Positions 7,622 through 17,178 of a stretch of DNA of 64,000 nucleotides are shown here, piece by piece. This stretch comes from Acidiferrum sp963771295. Its GTDB lineage: Bacteria; Acidobacteriota; Terriglobia; Acidiferrales; UBA7541. A program made the position numbers and the translations under genes. The first letter of the stretch is position 1, and each line of letters begins with the position of its first letter. The notes beneath the pieces are model-generated. The model was given only the letters and a program-made list of their open reading frames with translations, was not told the origin of the DNA and made no database searches. The stretch is from NCBI GenBank assembly GCA_963771295.1, contig CAVYTB010000008.1, forward strand, positions 248,001 to 312,000, given 5' to 3'.

Positions 7622-8617
7622 TTGAAGCCTGCAGATGTCTACATCATCGGATCTAACAGCGCGTTTGGTTCGCGTGTGGTCGCTTCCGAAGAGGTCGATC
7701 AGGCATTCGGCATGCCGCTCGGTAAATTGAAGAAACGCGCGGGAATTCATTCCCTGGCTTACGCCGGCGAACACGAAGATGAAGGCACGCTGGGCGCGCA
7801 GGCCGCCTCGCAGCTCCTGGAACTGGCGCGTGAAGACGCAAAGTCCATCGATTGGATCGTTGCCGCCAGCGAGACTTATCACGTATATCCTTCGCTCTCC
7901 GCCGTTCTTCACGGACTTCTCCGGCTGCGCGAGGATTGCAGCGCGTTGGATGTGGGCAGCGGTTGCCTCGCCCTGGTGCAGGCACTGGCGGTGGCGCAGT
8001 CCATGCTGGCCGCCGGGCGCGGCCAGAAGGTATTGGTAGTGACTTCAGACGTGCACAGCCGGACTCTTGGACCGGGCCGCGCCAAGGGAGAGTTTGGCGG
8101 ATTGTTCGGCGACGGCGCAAGCGCGTTTCTGCTGACTAGTGGACCCACGAAGCCGAGCCGTTGGGCGTATCGCCTGGGCGAATTTTTCTTTGGTTGCGCC
8201 GCGAAGTATGCGAAAGCCATTCAGGTCAGCGACTCGGGCGCCGGCGGACAACTGGACGTGCAATTTGACGGCGAAGCCCTTTCGCGCGCCGCGGTCAGCC
8301 GCATGGAAAAAATTCTGCGTGAAGCGGAACGGCGCAGCGGCATTTCGCGATCTGAAGTCGGCGCGTTTGCCACCCACCAGCCCAATCCGCGCCTCGTGGC
8401 GCTTCTGGCAAAGCAATTTGGCGTGCCCGCTTGTTCCTTTCCTTCCATTGCCGCCACACGCGGCAACTTGGGATCTTCCACCTGCGGCGCTGCGCTTCAC
8501 GCGGCATTGGTCGAAGCTTCGGCGCAGCCCGTGGCGGAACGCAAGCCGGTCTTTCTCGCATCCCTCGGGCCCGGCCTCGTGTTTGGCGGCGGCTGGCTAG
8601 TCCCCGCGATTCCCTGA
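7622..8617 (+). CDS. 3-oxoacyl-ACP synthase III-like (thiolase-fold) enzyme
   Basis: 331-residue condensing enzyme of the FabH/KAS III type. The catalytic triad is visible: Cys in DVGSGCLALVQAL (about residue 119), His in FATHQPNPRL (about 249) and Asn in RGNLGSST (about 282). The glycine-rich GGLFGDGASAFLL segment is also typical. The start is TTG, with AAGAGGG 7 bases upstream. There is no neighbouring fatty-acid gene, so it could be a housekeeping FabH paralogue or a specialised Claisen-condensing enzyme. Confidence 0.85.
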   Translation: MKPADVYIIGSNSAFGSRVVASEEVDQAFGMPLGKLKKRAGIHSLAYAGEHEDEGTLGAQAASQLLELAREDAKSIDWIVAASETYHVYPSLSAVLHGLLRLREDCSALDVGSGCLALVQALAVAQSMLAAGRGQKVLVVTSDVHSRTLGPGRAKGEFGGLFGDGASAFLLTSGPTKPSRWAYRLGEFFFGCAAKYAKAIQVSDSGAGGQLDVQFDGEALSRAAVSRMEKILREAERRSGISRSEVGAFATHQPNPRLVALLAKQFGVPACSFPSIAATRGNLGSSTCGAALHAALVEASAQPVAERKPVFLASLGPGLVFGGGWLVPAIP

Positions 8618-8721
8618 ACGCAACCTGTAGCGCGGGCCCGAACTTTCCCATCCGCAACGACCTCATGTAAATGGCATCATGGCCTCACGGCCGCGTGCGC
8701 GTAGTGAATGCGGTGTCCACA

Positions 8722-10507
8722 CTAGGCACCACGCAGCCCGCAAGTGGTGAAGCGTGAACTGCCGGCGATCCGTAAAGTTGAGCCGGGCCCCGGATTAGAC
8801 GGGACGAAGCCGCTGCCCGTGACCAGTAGAGTGAATCCATCCGCCGCGCCGGCGTACACGCTGGCGGGTTGAAGCGTCAGTATGTTCGGTCCGCCGGAGA
8901 TGCTGACGTTTGCGACGCCGACCTGTGAGCCGTCGGCCTAGCTGATGGCGAGTACTTGCAGATTGCTCGGCGTAGGAGCGTCCTGCGGAGCGGTGTAGGT
9001 TCCCGCGGAATCGATCACCCCGCACGCCCCTGCAGCTCCGCAACCGGTCCCCGAAATCTGCCAGGTAACACTCTGATTCGTGGACCCGAGCACATCTGCA
9101 ATGAAGCCCTGCACTCCCATTGATGGCAAAGTTACGCTCGGCGGCTGGACTGAAACGAGAATGTGGTTGATAACCGTAACCTGTGTGGATGCGGTCAACG
9201 AAGAATTAGTGGCGCTGCTGGCCACGATCGAAAACGGATTTGGCGAGGGAATTGCTCCCGGCGCCAGATAATCCACCTGTAAGCGCTGCTGCTGGTCACA
9301 GCCTGGCAAGGATTGGAACCGGTAACGCAAATTTGTCCGAAGGTCGCATTGCCGCCGGCGATTCCATTAACGGTCCAGTTGAGCGCCGCGCTCGTCAGGC
9401 CGCTCACCGAAGCGGTCAGCGCGAACCGCAGATTGGCGGCGATGGTCTCCGTGATAGGAGACAGGCTGATCCCTGTGCCACCGAGAATCGTGACGGTCGC
9501 TTGCACCTTTTTGCTGGAATCGGCTTGCGGTGTGACGGTGATGAAAACGGTATCTGGTTGGGGCGCCAGCGATGGCGCGACATAATTTGCCGTGTCGGAG
9601 ATGGGGTTCGCGCCCGCGGATTGCGTGGTAGTGACGGTAAGCGTTCCGCAAGCGAAACCACTGCAACCGGCGCCGGAAAGCGACCAGGAAAGGTTGGCAT
9701 TTGGCTGCGAGCCGGCTACCGGTGTCATCGTCGCGACGCTCGCGCTGCTCACACCGGGCGCCAGACTCGCGGGCGCAGCAATTCGCAGTGTGAAGTTACT
9801 CGTGATGGTTATGCTCGCGGAGCTTTGTCGCGAAGGATCGGCGACGCTGGTCGCCGTGATACTCACAATCGCGGCACTCGCAGAATCTGCGGCGCGGTGT
9901 AATTTCCGTTGCCATCAATCGTCCCGCATTGCGCAGGGCACGCGCTTCCGGAAAGACTCCAGTGAACCGTTGTATCGGGGTGGCCGCTGCTGGTGATCGA
10001 AGCGTGAAAACCTTGCGTGCTGCCCAATTCGGCCGCGCTTGAAGCGGGGGAAACTGATATTCCCACGTCGCTCGAAACGGTTACGCTGACGCTGCTGGAT
10101 TTCGTACTATCGGCGTGGCTCGTGGCAGTCACCTGTATCGATCCGCCTGGCGGCAAATCCTCCGGCGCCATATACACTCCATCGGCGGTTATCGTTCCAA
10201 CTTGACCTGAACCACCAGAAATGCTGTTCACGCTTCAAGCAACCGCGGTGTCAGTTGTATTGGAGACGGTTGCCGTGAAAGTGAGTGTTTCACCGAGGAA
10301 CGGTGTCCCGCTGCTCGGCGTTATCCCAACGGTGATGGAGGGAGGTGGTGGCGGCGAGGACGTTACTGAGCCTGCGCCTCCCCCGCCGCAGCCCAGAGTC
10401 CACGCACCCGCCGTGAGGAGAGCGCTGGCCAGCGCAAGCTGACGCAATCGTGGCTCAAAATTCTTCACTGTGAAACGTTCGTGGCGAGTTTGCGGAAGGG
10501 GCCGCAT
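8722..10507 (-). pseudogene. Decayed Ig-like/IPT surface lipoprotein gene
   Basis: Read on the minus strand, this starts with a lipoprotein-like signal (ALASALLTAGAWTLGCGGGG) and continues as repeated bacterial Ig-like units (WSLSG, CGTIDGNGNYTAP, VTVTATS-like). It ends in an IPT/TIG-like segment. The frame is broken four times. A TGA replaces an expected Trp at 10235-10237 (DTAVA*SVNSISGG), a frameshift lies near 9890, another lies near 9275, and a TAG lies at 8938-8940. Coding similarity resumes after each break. It is probably a non-functional secreted adhesin-type gene, or a very error-rich stretch of assembly. Confidence 0.8.
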
Positions 10508-10780
10508 GAAGCCTGTGAAAGCAGGCGAATGACCAGCGAACGCAAGCCTTCCGATTGCTTGCTTCGCTAACCCAATTTCACCCTGTCATCCCAATAAGAC
10601 TTGCAAATCCAGCGTGTTACCTCTCGCGCAAAGCGATGCCGCACGGAATACGATGGCAGCACGCAACCTCACACCGCGCGCGCACAGTTCCAAAGTGAAA
10701 TCTCACCCTTCCTCCCTTCCCGAAAGGGGACTTGCACCCTCCGCATTGACTTTCCCCTGCGCCCCTCCAATAATCCGCCC

Positions 10781-11161
10781 ATGGCGCGACCCGATGCAGT
10801 CCGTCGAGTGAAGACCTATTCCGCGGCGAATGGCTACGTTTACCAATATTGTTTCTACGAGGTGAATCGAATTTTACATCAGGGCAGCCCCGCTGGAGAA
10901 TTTACCTACGCGATTTCGGCGGACCGGAAGACCACCTTTCCGTTGAGCATTTTGGTGCTGGAAAGCGCGCTGGAGTCGTGGGCGCGAACCAATGGCCGCC
11001 ACTTAAGCAGCAGCGAAGAATATGCCATCGCCAAGATGCGCCTGTTTCAGGCCTTTGACGACGGCGATGTGCCCGTCACGGTCGATCGCGCCGCGGACCA
11101 CGCGCGCCTCCTGGTCGACGATTCGAACCTCGAAGCCCTGCTGCAACAACTCCACATCTGA
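10781..11161 (+). CDS. Conserved-looking hypothetical protein, 126 aa
   Basis: Soluble protein of unknown function. It reads as compact mixed alpha/beta: YVYQYCFYEVNRI, an FTYAISADRKTTFPL stretch, then helices ending DDSNLEALLQQLHI. The ATG at 10781 is chosen because upstream sequence in the same frame is low-quality coding. No clear Shine-Dalgarno site is visible. It lies before the ECF sigma gene with a 95-base gap. No function is proposed. Confidence 0.65.
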   Translation: MARPDAVRRVKTYSAANGYVYQYCFYEVNRILHQGSPAGEFTYAISADRKTTFPLSILVLESALESWARTNGRHLSSSEEYAIAKMRLFQAFDDGDVPVTVDRAADHARLLVDDSNLEALLQQLHI

Positions 11162-11256
11162 ACCTCGCCATATCTATTTGATGAACCAAACCCACGCCCG
11201 CGGCGTCTAGCTTACATATAGGGTGGCGGGAGCCGGATTCCCGTCCAAGAGGCTGC

Positions 11257-11820
11257 ATGCGGGAGCTGGTTCTGGTCCAGCCGGGACAACCACAAAGCAT
11301 TGTGTCGCGCGACCCCACGGTCGAAGCGGTCCCGCGCGAACTGGAGCGCCTGCTCGCGGAAAACGCCCCGCTGGCCTACCGTGTCGCTCTGGGAGTTTTG
11401 AGGAATCCGGCCGAGGCCGAGGATGTCGCCCAGGAAGCTCTGATTCGCGCCTACCGGAAATTTGACCGTTTGCGCGATGCGCGGCGCTTCCGCAGTTGGC
11501 TGGTGCGCGTCGCGTTTCGGCTGGCGCTCGACCGTTCGCGTTCGTCGCGACGTCGCGAACTGCGCGAGACGCTTTGGGCTCGCCCGGAGCTGCGGCCCCC
11601 AACGCAGTCGGTCGAAGAAATTGCTGCCGCTCGCCAGTTCGAGGAGCGATTAGCTCGCGCACTCGAAGAATTGCCGGACCGCCTGCGGCTGGTGATCTTG
11701 CTGACGGCCATCGAAGGGCATTCTATGCAGGAAGTTGCGGCGCTGCTCGCCGTGCCCACCGGCACCGTGAAGTCGCGGCTATTCAAGGCAAGGAAATACT
11801 TAGCGGAGAAATTGCGATGA
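11257..11820 (+). CDS. ECF-family RNA polymerase sigma factor
   Basis: 187-residue sigma factor. Region 2 contains NPAEAEDVAQEALIRAYRKFDR and the RFRSWLVRVAFRLALDRSR helix. Region 4 has ELPDRLRLVILLTAIEGHSMQEVAALL and the helix-turn-helix VPTGTVKSRLFKARKYLAEKL. Its stop codon overlaps the start of the next gene (ATGA), an anti-sigma factor, so the pair is translationally coupled. The cognate signal is probably extracytoplasmic. Confidence 0.92.
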   Translation: MRELVLVQPGQPQSIVSRDPTVEAVPRELERLLAENAPLAYRVALGVLRNPAEAEDVAQEALIRAYRKFDRLRDARRFRSWLVRVAFRLALDRSRSSRRRELRETLWARPELRPPTQSVEEIAAARQFEERLARALEELPDRLRLVILLTAIEGHSMQEVAALLAVPTGTVKSRLFKARKYLAEKLR

Positions 11821-12491
11821 ACTGCGGAAGCGTACACCACGAAATAGTCGACGCGATGGCCTCTGGTGAATCGGAATTGCGCGGAAAAGTGCATCAGCAC
11901 GTGCGCGAATGCACCGCATGCCGCGCGTTCTTGGCAAATCAAGCGTCCCTTGCATCCGCCATCGATTCTTATCTGCGGCTTGTCGCCAACGAACCCGCGC
12001 CCCCGTCGTTGCTGCCTCGCGTTCGCGCCCGTCTCGAGCAACAAGCAGCTCCTCGCCAAAGCATCTTTAGCTGGCAATTCGTTGCCTTCGCCGCCGCCGC
12101 GGTTCTGCTCATTGCAATCGGCGTTCGCACGCTTCGTCCGAATACGACTATACGCGTACCGGAAGATGCTGCGCGGGTTGCGCCCGAACCCCCAATCGTG
12201 AATAGCCCCGTAAGTCCGCGGGCTGAAGAGCCTGCTCCCAAATCCTCTCGAGGCGCCGCTGTCGCTCGCAAGACCAACGTTCCCGCAAACTCTCCAGCCA
12301 CCGAGATCCTCGTCCCGCCCGAGGAGCAGCAAGCCTTCCAGCGTTTCGTGAGCCACATTTCCCAGGACCAGGATTCCGCGAAGGCGTTAGTTGCTGCCGC
12401 GCCCGTCCATGCTGATGCTCCCGTCGAAATTGCGCTTCTGACCATCACAAACGTTGAAGTGAAGCCGTTGGAAGGTACAGATAGCGAATAA
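11817..12491 (+). CDS. Zinc-finger anti-sigma factor, membrane-anchored
   Basis: 224-residue partner of the preceding sigma factor. The N-terminal domain carries the ZAS pattern H-x3-C-x2-C (HVRECTACR), preceded by MNCGSVHHEIVDAM. One membrane segment (FVAFAAAAVLLIAIGV) is followed by a Pro/Ala-rich extracytoplasmic part. It should hold the sigma factor inactive until an envelope signal triggers release. The start overlaps the sigma stop by four bases. Confidence 0.88.
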   Translation: MNCGSVHHEIVDAMASGESELRGKVHQHVRECTACRAFLANQASLASAIDSYLRLVANEPAPPSLLPRVRARLEQQAAPRQSIFSWQFVAFAAAAVLLIAIGVRTLRPNTTIRVPEDAARVAPEPPIVNSPVSPRAEEPAPKSSRGAAVARKTNVPANSPATEILVPPEEQQAFQRFVSHISQDQDSAKALVAAAPVHADAPVEIALLTITNVEVKPLEGTDSE

Positions 12492-12551
12492 GTTCGCAGA
12501 AAAGTTTGCAGTGTGGTTCAAGCACCCAATAACGAAGCAACGGAGGATTGC

Positions 12552-13124
12552 ATGAAACGACTACGAGGTTTGCTGGTGATGTGGACTGTCTTTGCGGGGT
12601 TTCTCGCGCCGCTATCTGCCCAGGAAAAATCTGACGCCAAACCACCCGCGACGACCCTGAAGGTTCAGGTCACCATCGCGGAACTGGACGGCGAAAAAAA
12701 AGTTGCCAACCTCCCCTATACCTACTTCGTCCGAGCTAACGAGGTCGGTCCGGGTTCGCCATGGACCAAACTGCGTCTGGGCAGCCGTATCCCGGTCTAT
12801 GCCGGCAAGGACGCCGCGCAGTACATCGACGTCGGGACGAGCATCGACTCGCGCGCCATCAGTTCGGAATCCGGGCGCTTTGATCTCAGTCTCAACCTCG
12901 AGCGTTCCTGGGTGGAAGGCGAGGTTCTGGCTCCCATGGAAAAAGCTGCGCCGCAAACCACCGATGCGCACGTCGGGCCATTTCGCGACCCAATCATTCG
13001 CCAATTCAAAACCGAACTGAACCTCACCATGCGCGATGGCCAGACCACGCAAAGCACTCTGGCCACGGATCCACTCAGCGGCAAGGTCATCTCCATCACA
13101 GTTACCGTGAACGTTGTAAAGTGA
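12552..13124 (+). CDS. Secreted protein of unknown function, 190 aa
   Basis: Begins with a clear signal peptide (MKRLRGLLVMWTVFAGFLAPLSAQ), then a beta-rich mature domain with LKVQVTIAELDGEKKVANLPYT-like strands and a C-terminal ISITVTVNVVK strand. GGAGG lies 5 bases before the ATG. It lies 60 bases after the anti-sigma gene, so it may be part of that operon or regulon and could be an envelope target of the sigma factor. No family recognised. Confidence 0.8.
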   Translation: MKRLRGLLVMWTVFAGFLAPLSAQEKSDAKPPATTLKVQVTIAELDGEKKVANLPYTYFVRANEVGPGSPWTKLRLGSRIPVYAGKDAAQYIDVGTSIDSRAISSESGRFDLSLNLERSWVEGEVLAPMEKAAPQTTDAHVGPFRDPIIRQFKTELNLTMRDGQTTQSTLATDPLSGKVISITVTVNVVK

Positions 13125-13133
13125 GCCGCCCGA

Positions 13134-14045
13134 TTAAGACAGCACTGCTGCGAGTGCGTCCGGCAGATTTGGGTACAGGAAACGATAACCGGCCTTTTCC
13201 AATTGGGCCGACTGCACGCGCTGGCTGGCAAGCAGCAGCGCGTCTGCCATTTCGCCCAGCGCTAGCCGCAACGCGAATGCGGGAACCGGGACCAGAGCCG
13301 GGCGGTGCAGGGCCTTCGCCAGCGCTTGCGTGAAATCCGCATTCCTCACGGGCTGCGGAGCGACTACGTTAATGGGCCCGCGCACCGTGCCGTCCTCCAG
13401 TGCCAGGCGTAAAATTCCGACCACGTCCACCAGGCTAATCCAGCTCATCCATTGCTGGCCGGATCCGATCGTTCCCCCAACTCCGAGCTTGAAGGGCTTA
13501 ACCATTTTGGGCAGCGCGCCGCCATTTTTTGCCAGAATGATTCCGAAACGGACACACACCACCCGAATGCCAAGCGCTTCTGCCTTCAGTGCCTCGGCTT
13601 CCCATTCCTTCGCAATTTCGCTCAGAAAATCCGAGCCCGGGCCGCTGCCTTCGCTCAGCAGTTCATCGCCGCGGTTGCCGTAGTAGCCGATGGCCGAAGC
13701 AGACACCAGCACCCGCGGCCGTATCGCCATTTTGGCCAGCGCCGCGACCAGTGAACGCGTCGTGCTCACTCGGGTGGCGCGTATCATCATTTTCCGTTGC
13801 GCGTTCCACCGGGCTCCCGCAATCGGTGCTCCGGCAAGATTCACCGCGGCGTCCGCCCCGACAGCAGCGCCGCCCAGGTGGCCCGTTTCCGGGTCCCAGC
13901 TGACGTCGAATCCCTCCGAGCTACTCACCGACTCCGCCGCCGTGCCCGGCCGAATCAACCGGCATACCGTATGCTCGGTATTCTTAAAACTCTGCGTCAA
14001 TGCTGTGCCGACCAGTCCGGTAGATCCAGTAACCAAAATTTTCAT
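13134..14045 (-). CDS. TIGR01777-family (YfcH/SDR39U1-like) NAD(P)-binding epimerase
   Basis: 303-residue atypical extended SDR. The nucleotide-binding motif TGSTGLVG is at residues 7-14. The family hallmarks NLAGAPIAGARWN, the SASAIGYYGNRGDE active-site region and the ending GYRFLYPNLPDAL are all present. The substrate is unknown for the family. It is encoded convergently with the secreted protein gene, with only 9 bases between the stops. Confidence 0.92.
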   Translation of the reverse strand: MKILVTGSTGLVGTALTQSFKNTEHTVCRLIRPGTAAESVSSSEGFDVSWDPETGHLGGAAVGADAAVNLAGAPIAGARWNAQRKMMIRATRVSTTRSLVAALAKMAIRPRVLVSASAIGYYGNRGDELLSEGSGPGSDFLSEIAKEWEAEALKAEALGIRVVCVRFGIILAKNGGALPKMVKPFKLGVGGTIGSGQQWMSWISLVDVVGILRLALEDGTVRGPINVVAPQPVRNADFTQALAKALHRPALVPVPAFALRLALGEMADALLLASQRVQSAQLEKAGYRFLYPNLPDALAAVLS

Positions 14046-14172
14046 TGTGCAGTCTCTTCCGCTCCCACAGCTTCAGCGCGCTCTCCCCATCGGCCCCTTG
14101 CCAAGCCTTCGCACACCATCCAGTGGCGCCGGGACGCTGGCAGGGCATCACGCCTCAGGTTACAATTTCCCG

Positions 14173-14439
14173 GTGCCACAAGTCTCGCCTACTTTTCGAG
14201 TGAAGGTGCTTTTCTTCGGCCGCGTCCGCGAACTCGCTGGCCATACCGAAGAAACTGGACAATTGCCCGAAGGTGCCACAATTGCCGATCTCTTCGACCA
14301 CTATGCGCGCCGCTTTCCCGCGCTTCGCGGCTTTCGCTCCTCTCTGGTGGCTTCGCGTAACCAGGAATTTGCCGCGTGGGATACAAAGCTTGCCCACGGA
14401 GACGAAGTCGCGTTCCTGCCGCCCGTCAGCGGCGGTTAA
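14173..14439 (+). CDS. moaD: Molybdopterin synthase small subunit MoaD
   Basis: 88-residue ubiquitin-fold sulfur carrier for molybdopterin synthesis. It has the FFGRVRELAG start and ends in the required Gly-Gly (LPPVSGG), which is thiocarboxylated. The GTG at 14173 is chosen; an in-frame GTG at 14200 would cut into the first strand. A TACAAT box lies 6 bases before the GTG, which suggests a leaderless transcript. moaE follows after 12 bases. Confidence 0.92.
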   Translation: MPQVSPTFRVKVLFFGRVRELAGHTEETGQLPEGATIADLFDHYARRFPALRGFRSSLVASRNQEFAAWDTKLAHGDEVAFLPPVSGG

Positions 14440-14451
14440 AGCCTATTCTCC

Positions 14452-14919
14452 ATGACCACCATACCTCAGGATGATCTCTTTGAGCTGGTACAGACCCCGA
14501 TTGATGTGTCTGCCCTCCACCGTCATGCGCGCGGGTCCGGCGACGGCGCCACTGTCATTTTCGATGGCTTCGTTCGCGACGAATCCCACGGCCGCGCCAC
14601 AAAATACCTCGACTACGAAGCCTACGAACCCATGGCACTTGGCAAAATGCGCGAGATTGGCGCCCAGCTGCACCAGAAATTTGCCATCCACCGCGTCGCC
14701 ATTGTGCACCGCTTGGGACGCCTGGAAATTGGCGAAACCAGCGTTCTCATCGCCGTCAGCGCCCCACACCGTGCCGCCGCTTTCGATGCTTGCCGATACG
14801 CCATCGACACCCTCAAGAAAACCGTCCCTATCTGGAAAAAGGAGTATTTTGAAGATGGCGCAGTTTGGGCCGATGGCGAATTGCCTCCGGCACCGCCCTC
14901 CGCAAAACCTGCATCCTAG
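14452..14919 (+). CDS. moaE: Molybdopterin synthase large subunit MoaE
   Basis: 155-residue catalytic subunit that converts precursor Z to molybdopterin with sulfur from MoaD. Family motifs are FDGFVRDES, the YLDYEAYEPMA segment, VHRLGRLEIGE and the C-terminal catalytic lysine region KKTVPIWKKEYFEDG. It directly follows moaD, and the pair forms the heterotetrameric synthase. Confidence 0.95.
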   Translation: MTTIPQDDLFELVQTPIDVSALHRHARGSGDGATVIFDGFVRDESHGRATKYLDYEAYEPMALGKMREIGAQLHQKFAIHRVAIVHRLGRLEIGETSVLIAVSAPHRAAAFDACRYAIDTLKKTVPIWKKEYFEDGAVWADGELPPAPPSAKPAS

Positions 14920-15099
14920 TTAAAGTACGGCAAATCGCTAGCATCAATGGCCAGGCCGCAAAACTTTCATTGCGCGAAGGGGTTAGAAATGAGCAGTGAC
15001 AATGGCTGTATTGGTGCGTGTGGCAGCGGGTGCGCTCAGGCAAGTCTTCCCGCCGGCTATCTCCCCAGTCGGTTCGACATTCAGCGAGACAGACCCTAG

Positions 15100-16116
15100 A
15101 TGACACTCAGCCTCCCGCGAAAACTGATCGCCTTATTTGCTGGCCTCGCCTTTCTGCCCGCAGCCATCGTTCTGCGTGCCCAGGAAAAGCCCGACCGTCC
15201 TCCATGGGCGCAGCCTGCCGCAAGCGGACAAGGTAAACCCGCGGATGCCACGCAAAAAGAAAAGAACCAGGATGCGAGTTCGCCTCGCGGCACCATCAAG
15301 GTAAACGTCAACCTCGTGAATGTCCTGGTTAGCGTTCTCGACGACCACAATCGCCCTGCTCCGGATCTCCCCGTCGATGCCTTCCAGGTATTCGAGGATG
15401 GCGTGCAGCAGAAAATTGACGTCTTCGAGTCCGAAACCAAGCAGCCGCTGGATATCGCCATCATGGTTGACACCAGCCTGAGCGCGCGCAAGGAAATCGC
15501 TTTCGAGCGCGAAGCCGCCTCGAATTTCATTAAGCAAGTTCTCCAGGCTGATGACCGCCTCGGCGTCTTCTATTTCGACGAGACGGTCACACAGAACGGA
15601 GCTTTTTCTAACAACGTGCCGGCGCTCCAAGACGCAGTACGTCGCATCCCGGAAGGTTCCGGTACCTCCATCTACGACGCCGTGCTCCTGGGTTCGCAGG
15701 CCTTGGCACGGCGACCCGCGGACCGCAGGCGCGTAATTATCCTGGTCACCGATGCCGGCGAGACCACCAGCAAGTCCGATTTCGAGTCCGCGCGTCGCGC
15801 AGCTCTTCGCGCCGGGATTCTTCTGTACACTATCGTCATTCGCCCGGTGAAGAACGAGAATGGCCGCAACACCGCCGGAGAGCATGCCCTCCAGACCATC
15901 GCCGAAACAACTGGCGGCGCGATGTTTTTTCCCGATACTCCCCCGGAACTCGCCATGATTTTCGATCGCATCGACCACGAACTGCGTACCCAATATCGCC
16001 TGGCTTACTATCCCAATCCACGCGGCACACCGAATACTTACCGTACAATAGAAGTGAAAGTGCTCGAGGGCTACACCGCGCGACACCGCACCAGCTACCT
16101 GTCGGGCGCGCAGTGA
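15100..16116 (+). CDS. VWFA-related protein, acidobacterial type
   Basis: 338-residue secreted protein with an N-terminal signal (LIALFAGLAFLPAAIVLRAQ). A linker and a beta-rich segment (VNVNLVNVLVSVLDDHNRPA) are followed by a von Willebrand A domain from about residue 120. The MIDAS site reads DTSLSA, with later IILVTDAGE. The order 'VNVNLV-V-V-D ... VFEDGV-Q-I' is typical of the family often called VWFA-related acidobacterial domain. Likely role is periplasmic or cell-surface protein binding. Confidence 0.88.
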   Translation: MTLSLPRKLIALFAGLAFLPAAIVLRAQEKPDRPPWAQPAASGQGKPADATQKEKNQDASSPRGTIKVNVNLVNVLVSVLDDHNRPAPDLPVDAFQVFEDGVQQKIDVFESETKQPLDIAIMVDTSLSARKEIAFEREAASNFIKQVLQADDRLGVFYFDETVTQNGAFSNNVPALQDAVRRIPEGSGTSIYDAVLLGSQALARRPADRRRVIILVTDAGETTSKSDFESARRAALRAGILLYTIVIRPVKNENGRNTAGEHALQTIAETTGGAMFFPDTPPELAMIFDRIDHELRTQYRLAYYPNPRGTPNTYRTIEVKVLEGYTARHRTSYLSGAQ

Positions 16117-16138
16117 CCGCCCCGGACAGAGAGTGCGA

Positions 16139-16936
16139 ATGACCAGGAATTATCTGGAAGCGGCGGTGGAGATAGCGCGCGAAGCCGGCAAAATACTGCG
16201 CGAAGAATTAGATCGTCCTCCCGATATCGCCTATAAAGGCGATTTCGATCTTGTAACCCAGGCGGACCGTCGTTCGGAAGCCTTAATCGTCAGCCGCCTG
16301 CAAAAGTATTTTCCGGACCATGCGGTCGCGGCCGAGGAAGGTACCGGCAAGGATACCGGTTCGGAGTTCCGCTGGCATGTTGACCCGCTGGATGGCACCA
16401 CGAACTTCGCTCACGCCTATCCCTGTTTTTGCGTCTCCATGGCGCTGGCGCAGAAAAATGAGCTGCTCGCCGGCGTAATCTACAATCCCGTCTACGATGA
16501 ACTGTTCACCGCGGCGCATGGCGAAGGTGCTATGTTTAACGGCAAAGAAATCCACTGCTCGAAAATAGCGGCGCTGAAAAACAGCTTGCTTTGCACCGGG
16601 TTTCCGAATCGCAAGCGCCATGAAAATCCCAACATTTATTACTACTGGGATTTTACGTTGCGTTCCCACGGTGTGCGTCGCGATGGCTCGGCCGCCTTGG
16701 ACCTCGCCTATGTCGCTTGCGGGCGCTTCGATGGCTTCTGGGAGTTTGGACTGAATCCTTGGGACACCGCGGCGGGCGTTCTAATAGTGGAAGAAGCTGG
16801 CGGCAAGATCACCGACCTGGAAGGACGTCCCTATGTCCTCGGTGGCAAGTCTATCCTGGCGTCAAACGGCATCATCCACGATGAGATGGAGCAGCTTGCA
16901 GCGCAGATCGCCAAGCGCGGCACTCCGCCTCTCTAG
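16139..16936 (+). CDS. suhB: Inositol monophosphatase family protein
   Basis: 265-residue Mg2+-dependent sugar-phosphatase. The metal-site motifs are in order: DLVTQADRRSE, AAEEGTG, DPLDGTTNFAH (the family signature) and WDTAAGVLIVEEAGG. It probably dephosphorylates inositol-1-phosphate or a related sugar phosphate. The ATG at 16139 is preferred to the GTG at 16133. It starts 22 bases after the VWA gene and may share its transcript. Confidence 0.92.
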   Translation: MTRNYLEAAVEIAREAGKILREELDRPPDIAYKGDFDLVTQADRRSEALIVSRLQKYFPDHAVAAEEGTGKDTGSEFRWHVDPLDGTTNFAHAYPCFCVSMALAQKNELLAGVIYNPVYDELFTAAHGEGAMFNGKEIHCSKIAALKNSLLCTGFPNRKRHENPNIYYYWDFTLRSHGVRRDGSAALDLAYVACGRFDGFWEFGLNPWDTAAGVLIVEEAGGKITDLEGRPYVLGGKSILASNGIIHDEMEQLAAQIAKRGTPPL

Positions 16937-17178
16937 ATCACACTCTGCTGGCGCGGCCAAATATAACTTTGCTCAATTAGCCAGTACGACGATGAGTAAT
17001 AATGTGTCAAGGGAAATCGAGCTCTCGCTCCACATCCTGCGACTCACTCATCGAACGATCGGTAGTTCGAACAAATCGCGGCTGAACTCCCTTCTTTTAT
17101 CAAGTGCCGGGACAACTCTGCTCTCCGCTTTGACATCCGACCGGGCATGGCACGAATTCTTCAGGAGAGGTATTCGCG

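Noticed and set aside
11451..12356. 301-codon minus-strand open frame
   Set aside because: Antisense to the ECF sigma/anti-sigma pair, which has strong motifs and coupled translation.
15133..16086. 317-codon minus-strand open frame
   Set aside because: Shadow of the VWA-domain gene.
16937..17178. Possible gene between the inositol phosphatase and the barrel protein
   Set aside because: Open frames here are short, lack ribosome sites and overlap the clear signal peptide start at 17179.
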